Of a stretch of 64,000 nt of DNA, positions 45,021-54,464 are shown piece by piece. The position numbers and the translations under genes were made by a program. Below the pieces are notes generated by a model. The model saw only the letters and a list, made by a program, of their open reading frames with translations. It did no database searches and was not told the DNA's origin. Source of the stretch: DATCJA01 sp963814955 (GTDB lineage: Bacteria > Acidobacteriota > Vicinamibacteria > Vicinamibacterales > UBA2999); assembly GCA_963814955.1 (NCBI GenBank), contig CAWFEX010000011.1, forward strand, positions 186,001 through 250,000. The letters run 5' to 3'. Each line of letters starts with the position of its first letter. The first letter of the stretch is position 1.

Positions 45021-46517
45021 CTACTGCACCGCCGGATTCTTTCCAAAGAGCCGCCGCGTAATGAGCGGCAGCACCATCACTGCGATCGTCAAGAGGAACA
45101 ACGCCAGCGCGATCGGCTGCTGAACGAAGATCGCCAGATTGCCTTCGGACACGATCAGCGTCCGCCGGACGCCGCGTTCGAGCAGCGGCCCAAGGACGAG
45201 TCCCAGCACCAGAGGCACGGGCGAGTAGTCGAGCTTCAGCATCACGAAGCCCACAGCTCCCGCAACCAGGGCAATCGTAACGTCGCTCATCGAGTAGTGA
45301 ATGGAGTAGACGCCAAAGATCACGATCCCAATCACCATGGGATAGAGAATGGCGGTCGAGATGTAGACGATGCTCGCGAGGACGGGAATCAGAAGCGTGG
45401 TCAGAAAGACCAGCATGATGTTGCCAATCCAGAACGAGCCGAACACAGTCCAGACGAAATCGGGATTCGTCGTGAAGAGCAGCGGTCCTGGCTGCAGCCC
45501 AACCATCAGCAACCCGCCCAGCAGTACAGCCGTCGTGCCTGACGCCGGAATCCCGAGAGCGAAAAGCGGGATCATCGCGGCATACGAGGCGCTGTTGTTT
45601 GCCGCTTCTGGCGCGGCGACGCCTTTAATCGAGCCCGAACCGAACTCGCTCGGCGTCCGCGAGTATTTCTTCGCGGTCGCGTACGCCAGCATCGTCGAAG
45701 CTGTGGCGCCGACACCAGGCACTACGCCGACGAAGAAGGCCACCAGCGAGCTCCAGATCAGCACCCATTTGCAGGTAACGAGGTCACGCAGATTCGGGAG
45801 CAGCGATCGGAAACTGTATTTCGCCAGTTTCGCGGTTGTCTGCTGCGAAAGACTGACGAACATTTCAGAAAGTCCGTACAAGCCGACGGCGACGATGGTG
45901 AAGTCGATGCCGTCGAAGAGATCGACGAACCCAAACGTGAAGCGGGCCGGGCCTGCGATCGGATCGAGGCCAATCATGCCGATCCACATGCCGAGAAAAA
46001 GCGCGGTAAAGCCCTTGACGATGTTGCGTCCTCCGAGCACGGTTACGAGCGACAGCGCGAAGCACATCAGCGCCGTCATCTCGGTCGGCCCGAAGGCGAG
46101 CGCCGCCCGCGCAACGGGGACAGACAGCAGAGCCAGGAGCACGATCCCGATCACGCCGCCGATGAACGACGCGTAGACGCTCATGCCCAGCGCGCGGCCG
46201 GCTTCGCCCTTCTTGGCAAGGGCATGCCCGTCGATGACGGTCATCACGGATGGCGCGTCGCCGGGGATGCCAAGAAGGATCGACGTCACGGCGCCGCCAA
46301 ACATCGCGCCGTAGTAGATTCCTGCCAGGCCTGCGATAGCAGCGGCTCCGCCAAAACCAACCGCCACCGGAAGCATGATGGCCGTGCCTGCCGCGGGTCC
46401 GATTCCGGGCAGCACTCCGACAATCAGGCCGACGACGACACCGATGAGGGTGGCAATGAGAAGGTCGGGCGAGGTTGCCCGCGAGATACCGTCCGCCAAG
46501 AGCGAAAGGGCGTCCAT
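45021..46517 (-). CDS. tctA: tripartite tricarboxylate transporter, large membrane subunit TctA
   Basis: 498 aa, about 12 membrane segments. The TctA motifs are VGVLPGIGPAAGTAIMLPVA near the N-terminus, GAMFGGAVTSILLGIPGDAP, and the second half-repeat GVVPGVGATASTMLAYATAK with GVAAPEAANNSASYAAMIPL. It forms the ion-coupled channel that takes up small carboxylates delivered by a binding protein. Last gene of the dehydratase-tctC-tctB-tctA operon. Confidence 0.93.
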   Translation of the reverse strand: MDALSLLADGISRATSPDLLIATLIGVVVGLIVGVLPGIGPAAGTAIMLPVAVGFGGAAAIAGLAGIYYGAMFGGAVTSILLGIPGDAPSVMTVIDGHALAKKGEAGRALGMSVYASFIGGVIGIVLLALLSVPVARAALAFGPTEMTALMCFALSLVTVLGGRNIVKGFTALFLGMWIGMIGLDPIAGPARFTFGFVDLFDGIDFTIVAVGLYGLSEMFVSLSQQTTAKLAKYSFRSLLPNLRDLVTCKWVLIWSSLVAFFVGVVPGVGATASTMLAYATAKKYSRTPSEFGSGSIKGVAAPEAANNSASYAAMIPLFALGIPASGTTAVLLGGLLMVGLQPGPLLFTTNPDFVWTVFGSFWIGNIMLVFLTTLLIPVLASIVYISTAILYPMVIGIVIFGVYSIHYSMSDVTIALVAGAVGFVMLKLDYSPVPLVLGLVLGPLLERGVRRTLIVSEGNLAIFVQQPIALALFLLTIAVMVLPLITRRLFGKNPAVQ

Positions 46518-46984
46518 CAGATCCCGAAGACGCCTGTGACGAGCGGAACCTGCAGGTACACCGCGAAGAGGAAGTGACAGAGGATGGGGAAGGCGACGGC
46601 GATGGCCAGAATCGTCGCCGCGGATCTTGCCGTCCAGCGAGGCTGGATCACGGCCGAAATGGCTGGAACCAGCAGGCCACTCGCGACGAGCATCCCCAAC
46701 CAGGGCGTGATGACGATGAAGGCGGCGACGATCCCGACGATGGCGAGCGCCTTGTAAAGCCCGGTAGCGTCGAATTGCGCCTCGAGAACCTCGGTGCCGC
46801 GCAGGCTTCGCACCAAATTGGCCAGGCTCAGCGCGACAATCCCCACGCCCACCCAGAACGGAAAGAAGCCCGGGCCGGGAGTCGTCCCGCGCATGTATCC
46901 GTAGGCGAGGGCATTCCTGACTATGTGGAGACCGAGTGCGGCCAGACAGCCGGCAAACACGCGGTCGATTGTTGTCGTCGTCAT
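46517..46984 (-). CDS. tctB: tripartite tricarboxylate transporter, small membrane subunit TctB
   Basis: 155 aa with four hydrophobic helices and the TctB pattern RGTTPGPGFFPFWVGVGIVA after the first helix. It overlaps tctA by one base and is the partner of TctA. Poor sequence conservation is usual for this subunit; the context makes the assignment firm. Confidence 0.88.
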   Translation of the reverse strand: MTTTTIDRVFAGCLAALGLHIVRNALAYGYMRGTTPGPGFFPFWVGVGIVALSLANLVRSLRGTEVLEAQFDATGLYKALAIVGIVAAFIVITPWLGMLVASGLLVPAISAVIQPRWTARSAATILAIAVAFPILCHFLFAVYLQVPLVTGVFGI

Positions 46985-47005
46985 TGGCGTTGGGTCGACC
47001 CGGGC

Positions 47006-47059
47006 GCGACCACCTCGAAGGTCGGCCGCCTAGCAGCGAAGCGAGGTCGCCCCTACTTG
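47006..47059. repeat. AAGGTCGGCCGCCTAGCAGCGAAGCGAGGTCGCCCCTAC repeat unit
   Basis: The tctC-tctB spacer contains a unit ending in CCCCTAC with an imperfect hairpin (AGGTCGGCC..GAGGTCGCC). The CTAC(GG) end matches the REP-like units at 5.3 and 44.2 kb. Confidence 0.4.
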
Positions 47060-48018
47060 ATGAGGCCGAGCTCGGTCAAGAGCTTGATATAGAGCTCATT
47101 GGTGGTTGCAAGCACCTGTCCGAACTCTTTCGATCCCACGAAGCGCGGTTCGTCCCTGAAACGATCAGGGTACTCACGCTTCCACTCGTCGCTCTCGGCG
47201 ACCTTGCGCAGCGCGTCCTCCCAGAACGTTACCGCCTCAGCGGGCGTGTCGGGCGGCATTACCACCCCGCGAAGCTGCACGTGCTCGATGTTGTAGCCGA
47301 GCTGCTTGAACGACGGAGTGTCGGCGAGCGATTGCAGCCGCTCCGGCGTGCTCACCGCGACGGGACGGAGCGTACCGGCTTCGATCTGCGGCAGCACCTC
47401 ACCAGGGTTGCCCAGCATGAAATCGATGTGTCCGCCAAGCACCGCTGTCATGACCTCGCCTTCACCATCGAAAGGGACGGTGTCGATCGTCACGCCTGTG
47501 GCGTTCTGAAGCATGCGGGCAAGCAGCACCGGATCCGAGACCACGCCGACGGTCCCGGTCGTCAACCGTCTTGCCTTTTTCACGTCCTCGAAGGATTTGA
47601 TCGGCGAGGCCGCTCGAACGGCCATGATGTACGGCGACATCGCGATCGCCGCCACCGGAGTGAAATTCTTGTACGTCACCTCCGAGGCGCCAAGCAGCGG
47701 GGTGGTAAAGAAGCTTACGCTCACCGTCGCCAGCGTGTACGGATTGCCCGCCTGCTTCGCGACGTAGGTATACCCGATCGCGCCGCTGCTGCCTGGCCGG
47801 TTCTCGACGAGCAGGTTCACAGGAACGAGCTTCAACTCCCGAATGACGTTCGCAATGGTGCGACTGAGGACGTCGCTGCCTCCTCCCGCTCCGAACGGCA
47901 CAATCATGGTGACGTCGCGCGAAGGGTACGACGCGGCCGCATCGCGCGAACCCTCGCGGCTGCAGCCCGCGACTGCAAGAGCGAGAACGATTCCGAGGAT
48001 GACCTGGGTATTGCGCAT
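47053..48018 (-). CDS. tctC: TctC/Bug-family solute-binding lipoprotein
   Basis: 321 aa: lipobox LALAVAGCSREG, then YPSRDVTMIVPFGAGGGSDV and VENRPGSSGAIGYTYVAKQ, the Bug signature that binds a carboxylate through backbone water contacts, and the C-terminal GLIK. It delivers the substrate to TctAB. Its ATG overlaps the stop of the dehydratase gene (TAATG), linking uptake to catabolism. Confidence 0.9.
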   Translation of the reverse strand: MRNTQVILGIVLALAVAGCSREGSRDAAASYPSRDVTMIVPFGAGGGSDVLSRTIANVIRELKLVPVNLLVENRPGSSGAIGYTYVAKQAGNPYTLATVSVSFFTTPLLGASEVTYKNFTPVAAIAMSPYIMAVRAASPIKSFEDVKKARRLTTGTVGVVSDPVLLARMLQNATGVTIDTVPFDGEGEVMTAVLGGHIDFMLGNPGEVLPQIEAGTLRPVAVSTPERLQSLADTPSFKQLGYNIEHVQLRGVVMPPDTPAEAVTFWEDALRKVAESDEWKREYPDRFRDEPRFVGSKEFGQVLATTNELYIKLLTELGLIK

Positions 48019-49190
48019 TATCTGGACTCCTTCGCCACGTCCTCGCGAAGCAGGTAGCCGTGGCTGTCGCGTCCTTCGAAAAGGCTCTGACGCGGATCGG
48101 TAATCCGCGCCTCACGAAGCGCGTCGTAGTTCGGAGTGAAGCCAAGTCCTGGACCGCCCGGGATGGTGAGTCGGCCGTCAACCGGATCCGGCGTTCCGTA
48201 GAAGAAGTGTTTGCCGGTCATCCACATGCCGTAATGGAATTCCACCGGGCCGCCGTTCATCAGTCCGCAGAGATGGTGCATGTTGAAAATCGGCCAGCCG
48301 CCGCCGTTTGCCATGGGCAGATTGAAGGCCTGGGCCATGTGCGCCACCTTGAGCGTTTCGGTGATGCCGCCGTTGTAAATTGCATTCGGCTGAATCACGT
48401 CGACCGCGTGGTTGGCGATGAGCTCGCGGTAACGCCAGCGGTGGCCTTCCATCTGACCGGCGGCAACCGGAATGGACGTCTGTCGCCGGAAATCCGCAAG
48501 TGCCCGGGCGTCGTTCTGCTGAATGGGCTCCTCGAACCAGAGAATGTTGCAATCCTCGACGCCGCGCGCGAGCAGCCTGGCGTCGTGCGGATTGAACCAG
48601 CAGTTCGCGTCAATCATCAAGTCGATGTCAGGTCCAATCGCCTCGCGCGCCGCCCGCACCCGCCGCACATCGTCTTTCCAGGTGCGGGAGGGTTCGCCGC
48701 CTACGACCATCTTCAACATCTTGTGACCGTCCGCCACGAATTTCCTGCCGTATTCGGCGAGCTGTTTCTCGTCGAAAAAGGGATATCCGAACGTGGCGTA
48801 CATGGGCGCCCAGTTCCGGTAACCGCCGACCAGCTCGTGAATCGAGCGATTCTCCTTCTTCCCGCGGATATCCCACAGCGCGACGTCCACCGCGGACAGC
48901 GCGTTCGAGATCACCCCGGTATAAGTGCGGCTGTTCAGCTTTCTCCAGACATGCGAATGGATCTCCTCTGTATAAAGCACATCGCGCCCCTGGAGTGCCG
49001 GCGCAAGGTGGTGCTCGATGCACGCCATCACGGCCCAGGGAAGGATCGAACCGGTGATGCCAAAGCCCTTCAGCCCTTCGTCTGTCTCGACTTCCACGAA
49101 TACGAACATCCGGCTTTCGATCGACTTGCCGATATTCGGCAGGTCGATTTCGTGCCGATGCAGCGAGGCAGAAATCTTTCCGATCTTCAT
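48018..49190 (-). CDS. enolase-superfamily sugar-acid dehydratase (mandelate racemase/muconate lactonizing type)
   Basis: 390 aa from ATG 49190: the capping domain starts MKIGKISASLHRHEIDLPNI; the barrel has the KxK-region HKMLKMVVGGEPSRTW, metal ligands LMIDANCWFNPHDA, ILWFEEPIQQNDARAL and AAGQMEGHRWRYREL, and a C-terminal MHHLCGLMNGGPVEFHYGMW. This pattern resembles sugar-acid dehydratases, with histidine as general base. The substrate cannot be read. First gene of the tctCBA operon, so the transported molecule is probably its substrate. Confidence 0.85.
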   Translation of the reverse strand: MKIGKISASLHRHEIDLPNIGKSIESRMFVFVEVETDEGLKGFGITGSILPWAVMACIEHHLAPALQGRDVLYTEEIHSHVWRKLNSRTYTGVISNALSAVDVALWDIRGKKENRSIHELVGGYRNWAPMYATFGYPFFDEKQLAEYGRKFVADGHKMLKMVVGGEPSRTWKDDVRRVRAAREAIGPDIDLMIDANCWFNPHDARLLARGVEDCNILWFEEPIQQNDARALADFRRQTSIPVAAGQMEGHRWRYRELIANHAVDVIQPNAIYNGGITETLKVAHMAQAFNLPMANGGGWPIFNMHHLCGLMNGGPVEFHYGMWMTGKHFFYGTPDPVDGRLTIPGGPGLGFTPNYDALREARITDPRQSLFEGRDSHGYLLREDVAKESR

Positions 49191-49303
49191 CCATGTCACT
49201 CCGTTCTGAGCGGAAGGTGAGCTGCCGTTGCGCGACCCGGACCGCCGGCCGTTATCGTATATGATGGCCACCGATGGACGAACGCTCGAAGAGAGGACCG
49301 TCA

Positions 49304-50332
49304 ATGATGAAGAAGGCGCTGATTGGACTGATTGTCGTGGCGTGCGTAACCGGCGTCATGCAGGCGCAGGGTCGCCAGGGAGGCGGCCGCGGACGTGGCG
49401 CGCAGGAGGAGAGATTCCCCACGCCGCAGCAGTTCGCTGCGTCCAAGCAGACGCAGCAGCACATTGCGACTGCGATGAAGATCGCGCGGAACGATCTGGT
49501 GACAGAAGCGAAGGCGTTCTGCACGCCCACCGGACCGCAGCGTCCCGCGCTGGCACGGCAGGCCGCCGGCCTCGCCCCGGAGCCCGACCGGCTTCTCGAG
49601 CCGATCCGAATGTTCGAAAACCTCTACTATGTCGGCTTCAGCGATGTCGGCGCGTGGGTGATCCCGACCAGCGACGGAATCATCCTGTTCGACGCCCTCA
49701 ATAACGCCGACGAAGGTCGGGATGTGCTGGTAGGCGGGTTGAAAAAGGTCGGTCTCGACCCCGCGCAAATCAAGTATCTGATCATCGGCCACGGACACAA
49801 CGACCATACAGGCGGCGGAGTCTATATCCAGAACACCTACAAGCCGCGGATCCTCATGGGTGGGCCGGACTGGAACACGGTTGTCGCCGGCGAGCGGCCG
49901 GACCGCCCTGTGATGAAGCGTGACATGGATGTGACCGATGGCCAGAAGCTCACGCTCGGCGACACCACTGTCACGCTGATGTTGACCCCGGGGCACACGC
50001 CTGGAACCATCGCAATGCTGATGCCGGTCAAGCATCAGGGCCGTACTCACACCGCGCTGATCCTGAGCGGAACCCAGATGCCGACACGCGCGTCGCTTGC
50101 GACCTTCGAGCACGTCTTCAACGACTTTGCGAAAAAGCAGAACGCCGAAACCGCGATCGGCTCACACCCGGACATCCTCGTGAACAAACTTCCCGCGATG
50201 GAAGCGCTCGGCCGGCAATATCCCACTGGACCGCATCCGTTCCTCATGGGCCCCGAGCGGTTCGGCCGTTACCTTGACATCGTGCTCGAGTGCGGCAGGG
50301 CGAGACTTGCGGCGTTAGACTCGAGTTCATAG
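49304..50332 (+). CDS. secreted metallo-beta-lactamase-fold hydrolase, class B3-like
   Basis: About 342 aa: signal MMKKALIGLIVVACVTGVMQ, Gln/Gly-rich linker, then an MBL domain with IIGHGHNDHTGGGVYIQNTY (HxHxDH), LTPGHTPGTIAMLMPV (His) and IGSHPDILVNK (His). This ligand set and the leader resemble subclass B3 beta-lactamase relatives, most of which act on other substrates. AGAGGA precedes the start. Divergent from the dehydratase operon. Confidence 0.82.
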   Translation: MMKKALIGLIVVACVTGVMQAQGRQGGGRGRGAQEERFPTPQQFAASKQTQQHIATAMKIARNDLVTEAKAFCTPTGPQRPALARQAAGLAPEPDRLLEPIRMFENLYYVGFSDVGAWVIPTSDGIILFDALNNADEGRDVLVGGLKKVGLDPAQIKYLIIGHGHNDHTGGGVYIQNTYKPRILMGGPDWNTVVAGERPDRPVMKRDMDVTDGQKLTLGDTTVTLMLTPGHTPGTIAMLMPVKHQGRTHTALILSGTQMPTRASLATFEHVFNDFAKKQNAETAIGSHPDILVNKLPAMEALGRQYPTGPHPFLMGPERFGRYLDIVLECGRARLAALDSSS

Positions 50333-50392
50333 CAAGGCAAGTTACAGAGGCACAGAGGCACAGAGAAAACGAACAGGCTCTCTGTCTCGACA

Positions 50393-50758
50393 ATGAGATA
50401 TCTGGTTACGGCCCTCCTCAAACCCGGACGCCGCAAGGCGCTGCAGCGCGCCGTGGACGAGGGGTCGCTCGGCCACGGTTCGGTTGCGGGTGGTGAATAT
50501 CTCCGCGATATGGAGCACGCGCGCGAGCTGCCGGACGGCCGCGTCCGCTGGGTGGAGGTCTGCTTCTGCTCCACACCGCTGGCCGAAGAACGGCCGTACT
50601 GGGAGGAGTATTTCGAGCTGCTTCAAGTGAAGGACGCTCACGCGCGCAGCCGGTGCCGCGACGCCAATGGCGACGAGCCGTGGGCGTGTTGCGACTGCGA
50701 TTGCACCGAGCGCCTCGAGCGGTGGCTCTCGAGGCAGGGGCAGCCATTTCAACCCTGA
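50393..50758 (+). CDS. hypothetical protein with Cys-rich C-terminal cluster
   Basis: 121 aa: MRYLVTALLKPGRRKALQRA at the N-terminus, GGEYLRDMEHARELPDGRVR, and a C-terminal RSRCRDANGDEPWACCDCDC with five closely spaced cysteines. An earlier CFC pair is in WVEVCFCSTPLAEE. The cluster could hold zinc or an Fe-S centre. Sits 60 bases after the MBL gene and just before DUF3810. I do not recognise a named family. Confidence 0.6.
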   Translation: MRYLVTALLKPGRRKALQRAVDEGSLGHGSVAGGEYLRDMEHARELPDGRVRWVEVCFCSTPLAEERPYWEEYFELLQVKDAHARSRCRDANGDEPWACCDCDCTERLERWLSRQGQPFQP

Positions 50759-50822
50759 CGATCGACCTTTTCGGGAGCCCGGCAATGGAAACAGCCGGCC
50801 GGTCGATCGCCACCCGAAGTTC

Positions 50823-51905
50823 GTGAAAGTCACCGGGCGCACAGTCGCAGCGATCGCTATCGTCCTGCTCGCGCTTGTCGCTGCATGGGCGCCGATGGCG
50901 CCTTCGCTCGTCGAGGACTGGTTTTCAACCAGCACGTATCCCGCCATCCAGCGGACGGTCACGCCGCTCTCGAACTACGCTCCCGTTGCACTGCTGGATA
51001 TTCTGATCATCGCGGCCGTCCTCGCAATTGCCGTGGCGTTTACTCATGCCGTGCGAACCGCTCGCGCCGGCCGGCGGCTGCCCTCGCTTTTGGTTTTTGT
51101 CGGCCGCCTCACGGTCGGCGTCGCGACGGGCTACCTCGCGTTTCTCCTGCTGTGGGGGCTCAACTACCGGCGCGTCCCGATGGAGCAGCGCTTGTCTGTC
51201 GCGCCCGGATCGCCCGCTTCCGACGCGGTCGTTCAACTTGGCGTGATGGCCGTGGCCCAGCTCAACGCGCTTCACGACGAGGCGCATGGATCGGGTTGGC
51301 GGCAACCGCTGGATGATCCGTCGCTGTTACGCGCGTACGGAGAAATCCAGCACGTATTGAGCGATGCCCGACCGGCCGAGCCAGGCAGGTTGAAGCGCTC
51401 GATGCTCGGTCCCTACTTCCGATGGACCAGCGTGGACGGCATGATCAACCCGTTCGGCCTGGAAGTGCTGGTGAATCCCGACCTCCTGCCATACGAGCGC
51501 CCTTTCGTCGCCGCGCACGAGTGGGCCCACCTGGCGGGCTATGCCGACGAGTCCGAAGCGAGCTTCGTGGGATGGCTGACGTGCCTGCGGGCGGACGCCG
51601 CGGCACAGTACAGCGGATGGCTCGCGCTGTACTGGCAGGTGAGCGGGGAAGTCGATCGGACGGAACGCTCGACGATCGATCGGGCGCTCGGAGAAGGTCC
51701 GAGACGCGACATCAACGCGATCGTCGCCCGCATTCGCCGGAGCGAACAGCCGTGGCTGCGGAATGCCGGCTGGCGCGTGTACGACCAATACCTCAAGGCC
51801 AACCGCGTGGAGGAGGGCATCCGGAGCTACGGCACTGTCCTGACGCTTATTTTGCGGGCCCGCTTCGACGAGGGTTGGACTCCGATCCGGCGCGACGCGC
51901 CTTAG
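50823..51905 (+). CDS. DUF3810-type membrane metallopeptidase-like protein
   Basis: About 360 aa from GTG 50823: three N-terminal membrane helices (AAIAIVLLALVAAWAPMA; LLDILIIAAVLAIAVAFTHA; LTVGVATGYLAFLLLWGLNY), then a soluble domain with FVAAHEWAHLAGYADESEAS, an HExxH-like HEWAH followed by a conserved E, and NPFGLEVLVNPDLLPYERPF. Family members are uncharacterised putative zinc peptidases. The start is chosen by the loss of homology-like sequence upstream; there is no clear Shine-Dalgarno. Confidence 0.72.
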   Translation: MKVTGRTVAAIAIVLLALVAAWAPMAPSLVEDWFSTSTYPAIQRTVTPLSNYAPVALLDILIIAAVLAIAVAFTHAVRTARAGRRLPSLLVFVGRLTVGVATGYLAFLLLWGLNYRRVPMEQRLSVAPGSPASDAVVQLGVMAVAQLNALHDEAHGSGWRQPLDDPSLLRAYGEIQHVLSDARPAEPGRLKRSMLGPYFRWTSVDGMINPFGLEVLVNPDLLPYERPFVAAHEWAHLAGYADESEASFVGWLTCLRADAAAQYSGWLALYWQVSGEVDRTERSTIDRALGEGPRRDINAIVARIRRSEQPWLRNAGWRVYDQYLKANRVEEGIRSYGTVLTLILRARFDEGWTPIRRDAP

Positions 51906-52053
51906 CACCATCGTTCGCACGGTTTGTGACCCGTTGTTCCGTGGAATGAGGGTCGGGACGCCGCTGCCGCTGCCGTTCGCGAGCTATCTCATCGGGCGCC
52001 AGTCGTCCGGCCTGCATGTAACGATCTCTGTTTGCCTTGTTCTGTTTGCTCAT
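51847..52053 (-). CDS. small basic protein (MSKQNKAN-type)
   Basis: 68 aa: MSKQNKANRDRYMQAGRLAP, DEIARERQRQRRPDPHSTEQ. The MSKQNKAN..YxQAGRL.PDE.AR beginning is a pattern I recognise from short, uncharacterised bacterial proteins. The 3' end overlaps the convergent DUF3810 gene by 59 bases, and the last 25 residues may be fortuitous. Function unknown. Confidence 0.5.
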   Translation of the reverse strand: MSKQNKANRDRYMQAGRLAPDEIARERQRQRRPDPHSTEQRVTNRANDGAKARRAGSESNPRRSGPAK

Positions 52054-52059
52054 GTTGTT

Positions 52060-52172
52060 TTTGAGGTCCGGCTAAAGCCGGACACTACGTACCTAAGGAC
52101 TGAGGTCCGCCTCAAGCCGGACACTACGTACCCTAAAGACTGAGGTCCGCCTCAAGCCGGACATTACGTACG
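52060..52172. repeat. GTCCGGCTAAAGCCGGACACTACGTAC hairpin repeats (three copies)
   Basis: Three successive copies of TGAGGTCCG(G/C)CT(A/C)AAGCCGGACA(C/T)TACGTAC separated by about 12 bases fill the spacer between DUF3810 and the baeRF gene. They are the same unit as at 28822-28878. Each copy is itself a hairpin. Their reading frames give the familiar VRLKPDTTY peptide, which is not a real gene product. Confidence 0.82.
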
Positions 52173-52186
52173 CTCCACGCATTGCT

Positions 52187-53340
52187 CTATATCCGAAAGC
52201 GCAGAATCGCGCCGACCCCGCCAACACCCTCCAGGAGTGCCGGATCCTCGATAAAGCGCGTCCTGGCAGCATTCTGCTGCGCGCGTGCCACCAGCTCGCC
52301 TGCGAGCTTGATGCGGTCCGGGTCGAGTGCCGCTTGCGGTGCCGTCGTGTCTACCTCAATCGGGCCTGGAGGTGAATCCGGAGGCAGGCTGTTGATGCGT
52401 TGAAGGCCCTCGGGGCGGGCGGTAATCAACAGCTCCTCGACCTGACCCTTCGCCAGCGCGTCGAGCGTCGCCTCCGGACCAGTGACGGCGAGTCCCCCCG
52501 CGGACCACGCGTCGATCATGGCCGCAACGCGCTCGGCGTCCGATTCCGCATCGCGTTGCCTGAGCGCGTCCAGCGTTTCCGCCAGTACGTGTGCTCCGGC
52601 GTATTGAGGGCGAGATGCAGCACGTCGATCACTTTCTCGGCCAGGTGTTTTGGAAGCTGATCCATGAGCACCGGCCGCGCCGTGTCGTCGGCGGCGACGA
52701 CGATGCGATCGATCGCCTCGCCTCGGACGACGCGGTCGAGAACGGCCACGACCTCCTTCATGTGGTGCAGGTGAAAATTCTCAGAGTGGCGCTGGTATCG
52801 CGCCTGCGACGATCCGCCTGCCGCGCTCCGCCGTGTCTTGGTGTTTGTAACCTCCGCGTGTGCGTCACGACGGCCCAGCCGAAACACGAACAGACGCGCC
52901 GAGTTCGTATCCACGAGCAGCGCGGCGTAAGCGGGGTACTGATCGTTTATGCGCGCGAGCGGATAGAAGTGGGGGACCGAGCCGATGAACAGCGAGTGGT
53001 GTGTGAACGGCGCGGGGAGCTGGCATGCGTCGAAAAACCCGTCGGCGGCCGAGCACGCAAACAACGCGAGGCCGTGCACCGACGCGGGAACCTCGCGCGC
53101 CAGGTATTCGCGGATACGTTCGACGTCGCGATCGAAGCTCTTTCGTGCGTCGCCGTGGAAGGAGCGGCTGCGCTCCGGGAACACTTTGCGCAGGAATATT
53201 TCATGAGTGCGCCGGCCGTTATGGTCGGGCCGCATGTCGAGATACAGGCTCAAAACGGGCCAGTCGGTCGGTTCGAAGTCAGCGAGCCTGTCGAGCTGAC
53301 TCCGTAGAGGGGTCGCGGTCGCAAGGGTAGTCTTGGGCAT
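52187..53340 (-). CDS. bacterial archaeo-eukaryotic release-factor-like protein (baeRF, one-base frameshift)
   Basis: About 384 aa after repair. The N-terminal part WPVLSLYLDMRPDHNG, the middle ARLFVFRLGRRDAHAEVTNT, HMKEVVAVLDRVVRGEAIDR and IVVAADDTARPVLMDQLPKH, and the C-terminal EELLITARPEGLQ fit the eRF1/Pelota-like domain order described for baeRFs. They are thought to act on stalled ribosomes in stress or conflict, but lack experimental function in most lineages. The frame breaks after NTPEHT; adding one C at about 52588 (plus strand) restores VLAETLDALRQRDAESDAER. Confidence 0.72.
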
Positions 53341-53372
53341 ACCCGAGCTGTCGCAAGGCGTGTGCCTGGAAT

Positions 53373-54441
53373 TCAACCGCGAGATTCGTCAATTGCCTCT
53401 GTATATCGCACGGACGCCCGACGGAGGCGATCGCGTATCGCTCGCCATAGGCCTGCGTTGTCTGAAAAATCCCTCACGAGGATGACGTCAAGTCCTGCTG
53501 CGTCCAGCTCGCGGAGGGCCGAATACAGTCGGGCCGCAATCGCCTCCACATCGGCTCCCGATCCAAGCTCGGCGATGACAACGGGCAGATCGCCGAACAG
53601 GCGCGCGTCTTCCGTGCGTCACAAGGACACCGACGCGCTTGCCGGCTGCAAGGGCCTCACGAACCCCGTCTTCGAGCGAGGTGGCGGCTGACTCGGCAAC
53701 GTGGGGATACAACGTCATCGGCGTGCGGGGGGAATAGTGCTGCGGCAACAGCCCCGGTGAACGCATCGCACTGGCATCGCTCGCAATGGCTGTCGCCCCG
53801 ACCCGCACGTCGGGAATGACCTCTCTGAGCGCCTCGATTCCAACGGCGCCCGGTCTCAGCACTGTGGGCGGCACGCTCGTGAGATCGAGCACAGTGGATT
53901 CCACGCCGACGTCGGTCGGGCCCCCGTCGAGCACCATGTCGATCCGGCCGTTCAGGTCCTCCAGAACATGCGACGCCCGAGTGGGGCTGGGTCGCGAGAA
54001 CCGATTGGCGCTTGGAGCCGCAACGGGCAGGCCGGAAGCCGTCAGCAACGCGTGTGCAATCGGATGAGCCGGAATCCTGATCGCGACCGTATCGAGGCCG
54101 GCGGTAACTTCGGAGGGCACAGCCGACGAGCGGTGCACGACGAGCGTCAGCGGACCCGGCCAGAATCGCTGGGCCAGCGTGACGGCGATCGGAGGCACTT
54201 CGGAAGCCAGCTGTCTTGCGTCATCAAAGCGCGCGACATGGACGATGAGCGGATCGTTGGAGGGCCGTCCCTTCGCCTCGAACAGCCGGCGAACGGCGGC
54301 GCGATCGAGCGCATGGACACCAAGGCCGTACACCGTTTCGGTGGGGAAGGCGACCAGCCCGCCCCGACGAAGGCAGTCGGCCGCCCTGGAGATAACCTCC
54401 CGGTCAATGTGCTGCCGGTCGACGTGAACAACTTCAGTCAC
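53373..54441 (-). CDS. threonylcarbamoyl-AMP synthase (Sua5/YrdC, one-base frameshift)
   Basis: Makes threonylcarbamoyl-AMP for t6A37 of ANN-decoding tRNAs. The YrdC domain shows GGLVAFPTETVYGLGVHALD, KGRPSNDPLIVH and PVAAPSANRFSRPSPTRASH; the Sua5 C-terminal domain begins LPQHYSPRTPMTLYP. The frame breaks after VGVLVTH. Deleting one C at 53612-53613 restores EDARLFGDLPVVIAELGSGA and ends at 53373, about 355 aa, the length of two-domain Sua5. The gene is usually essential, which argues for a sequence error. Confidence 0.88.
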
Positions 54442-54464
54442 ACTCTGTAGGGTAATCTGTCATC

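Noticed and set aside
48060..49220. Long plus-strand ORF (386 codons) opposite the dehydratase gene
   Set aside because: It is the antisense shadow of the enolase-superfamily gene; composition is Arg/His-rich and no domain is visible. Similar long antisense frames over the glycosyltransferases and tctA were also dropped.
52060..52143. Small ORF giving VRLKPDTTY peptides
   Set aside because: It is translated hairpin repeat; the same peptide appears from the copies at 28.8 kb.
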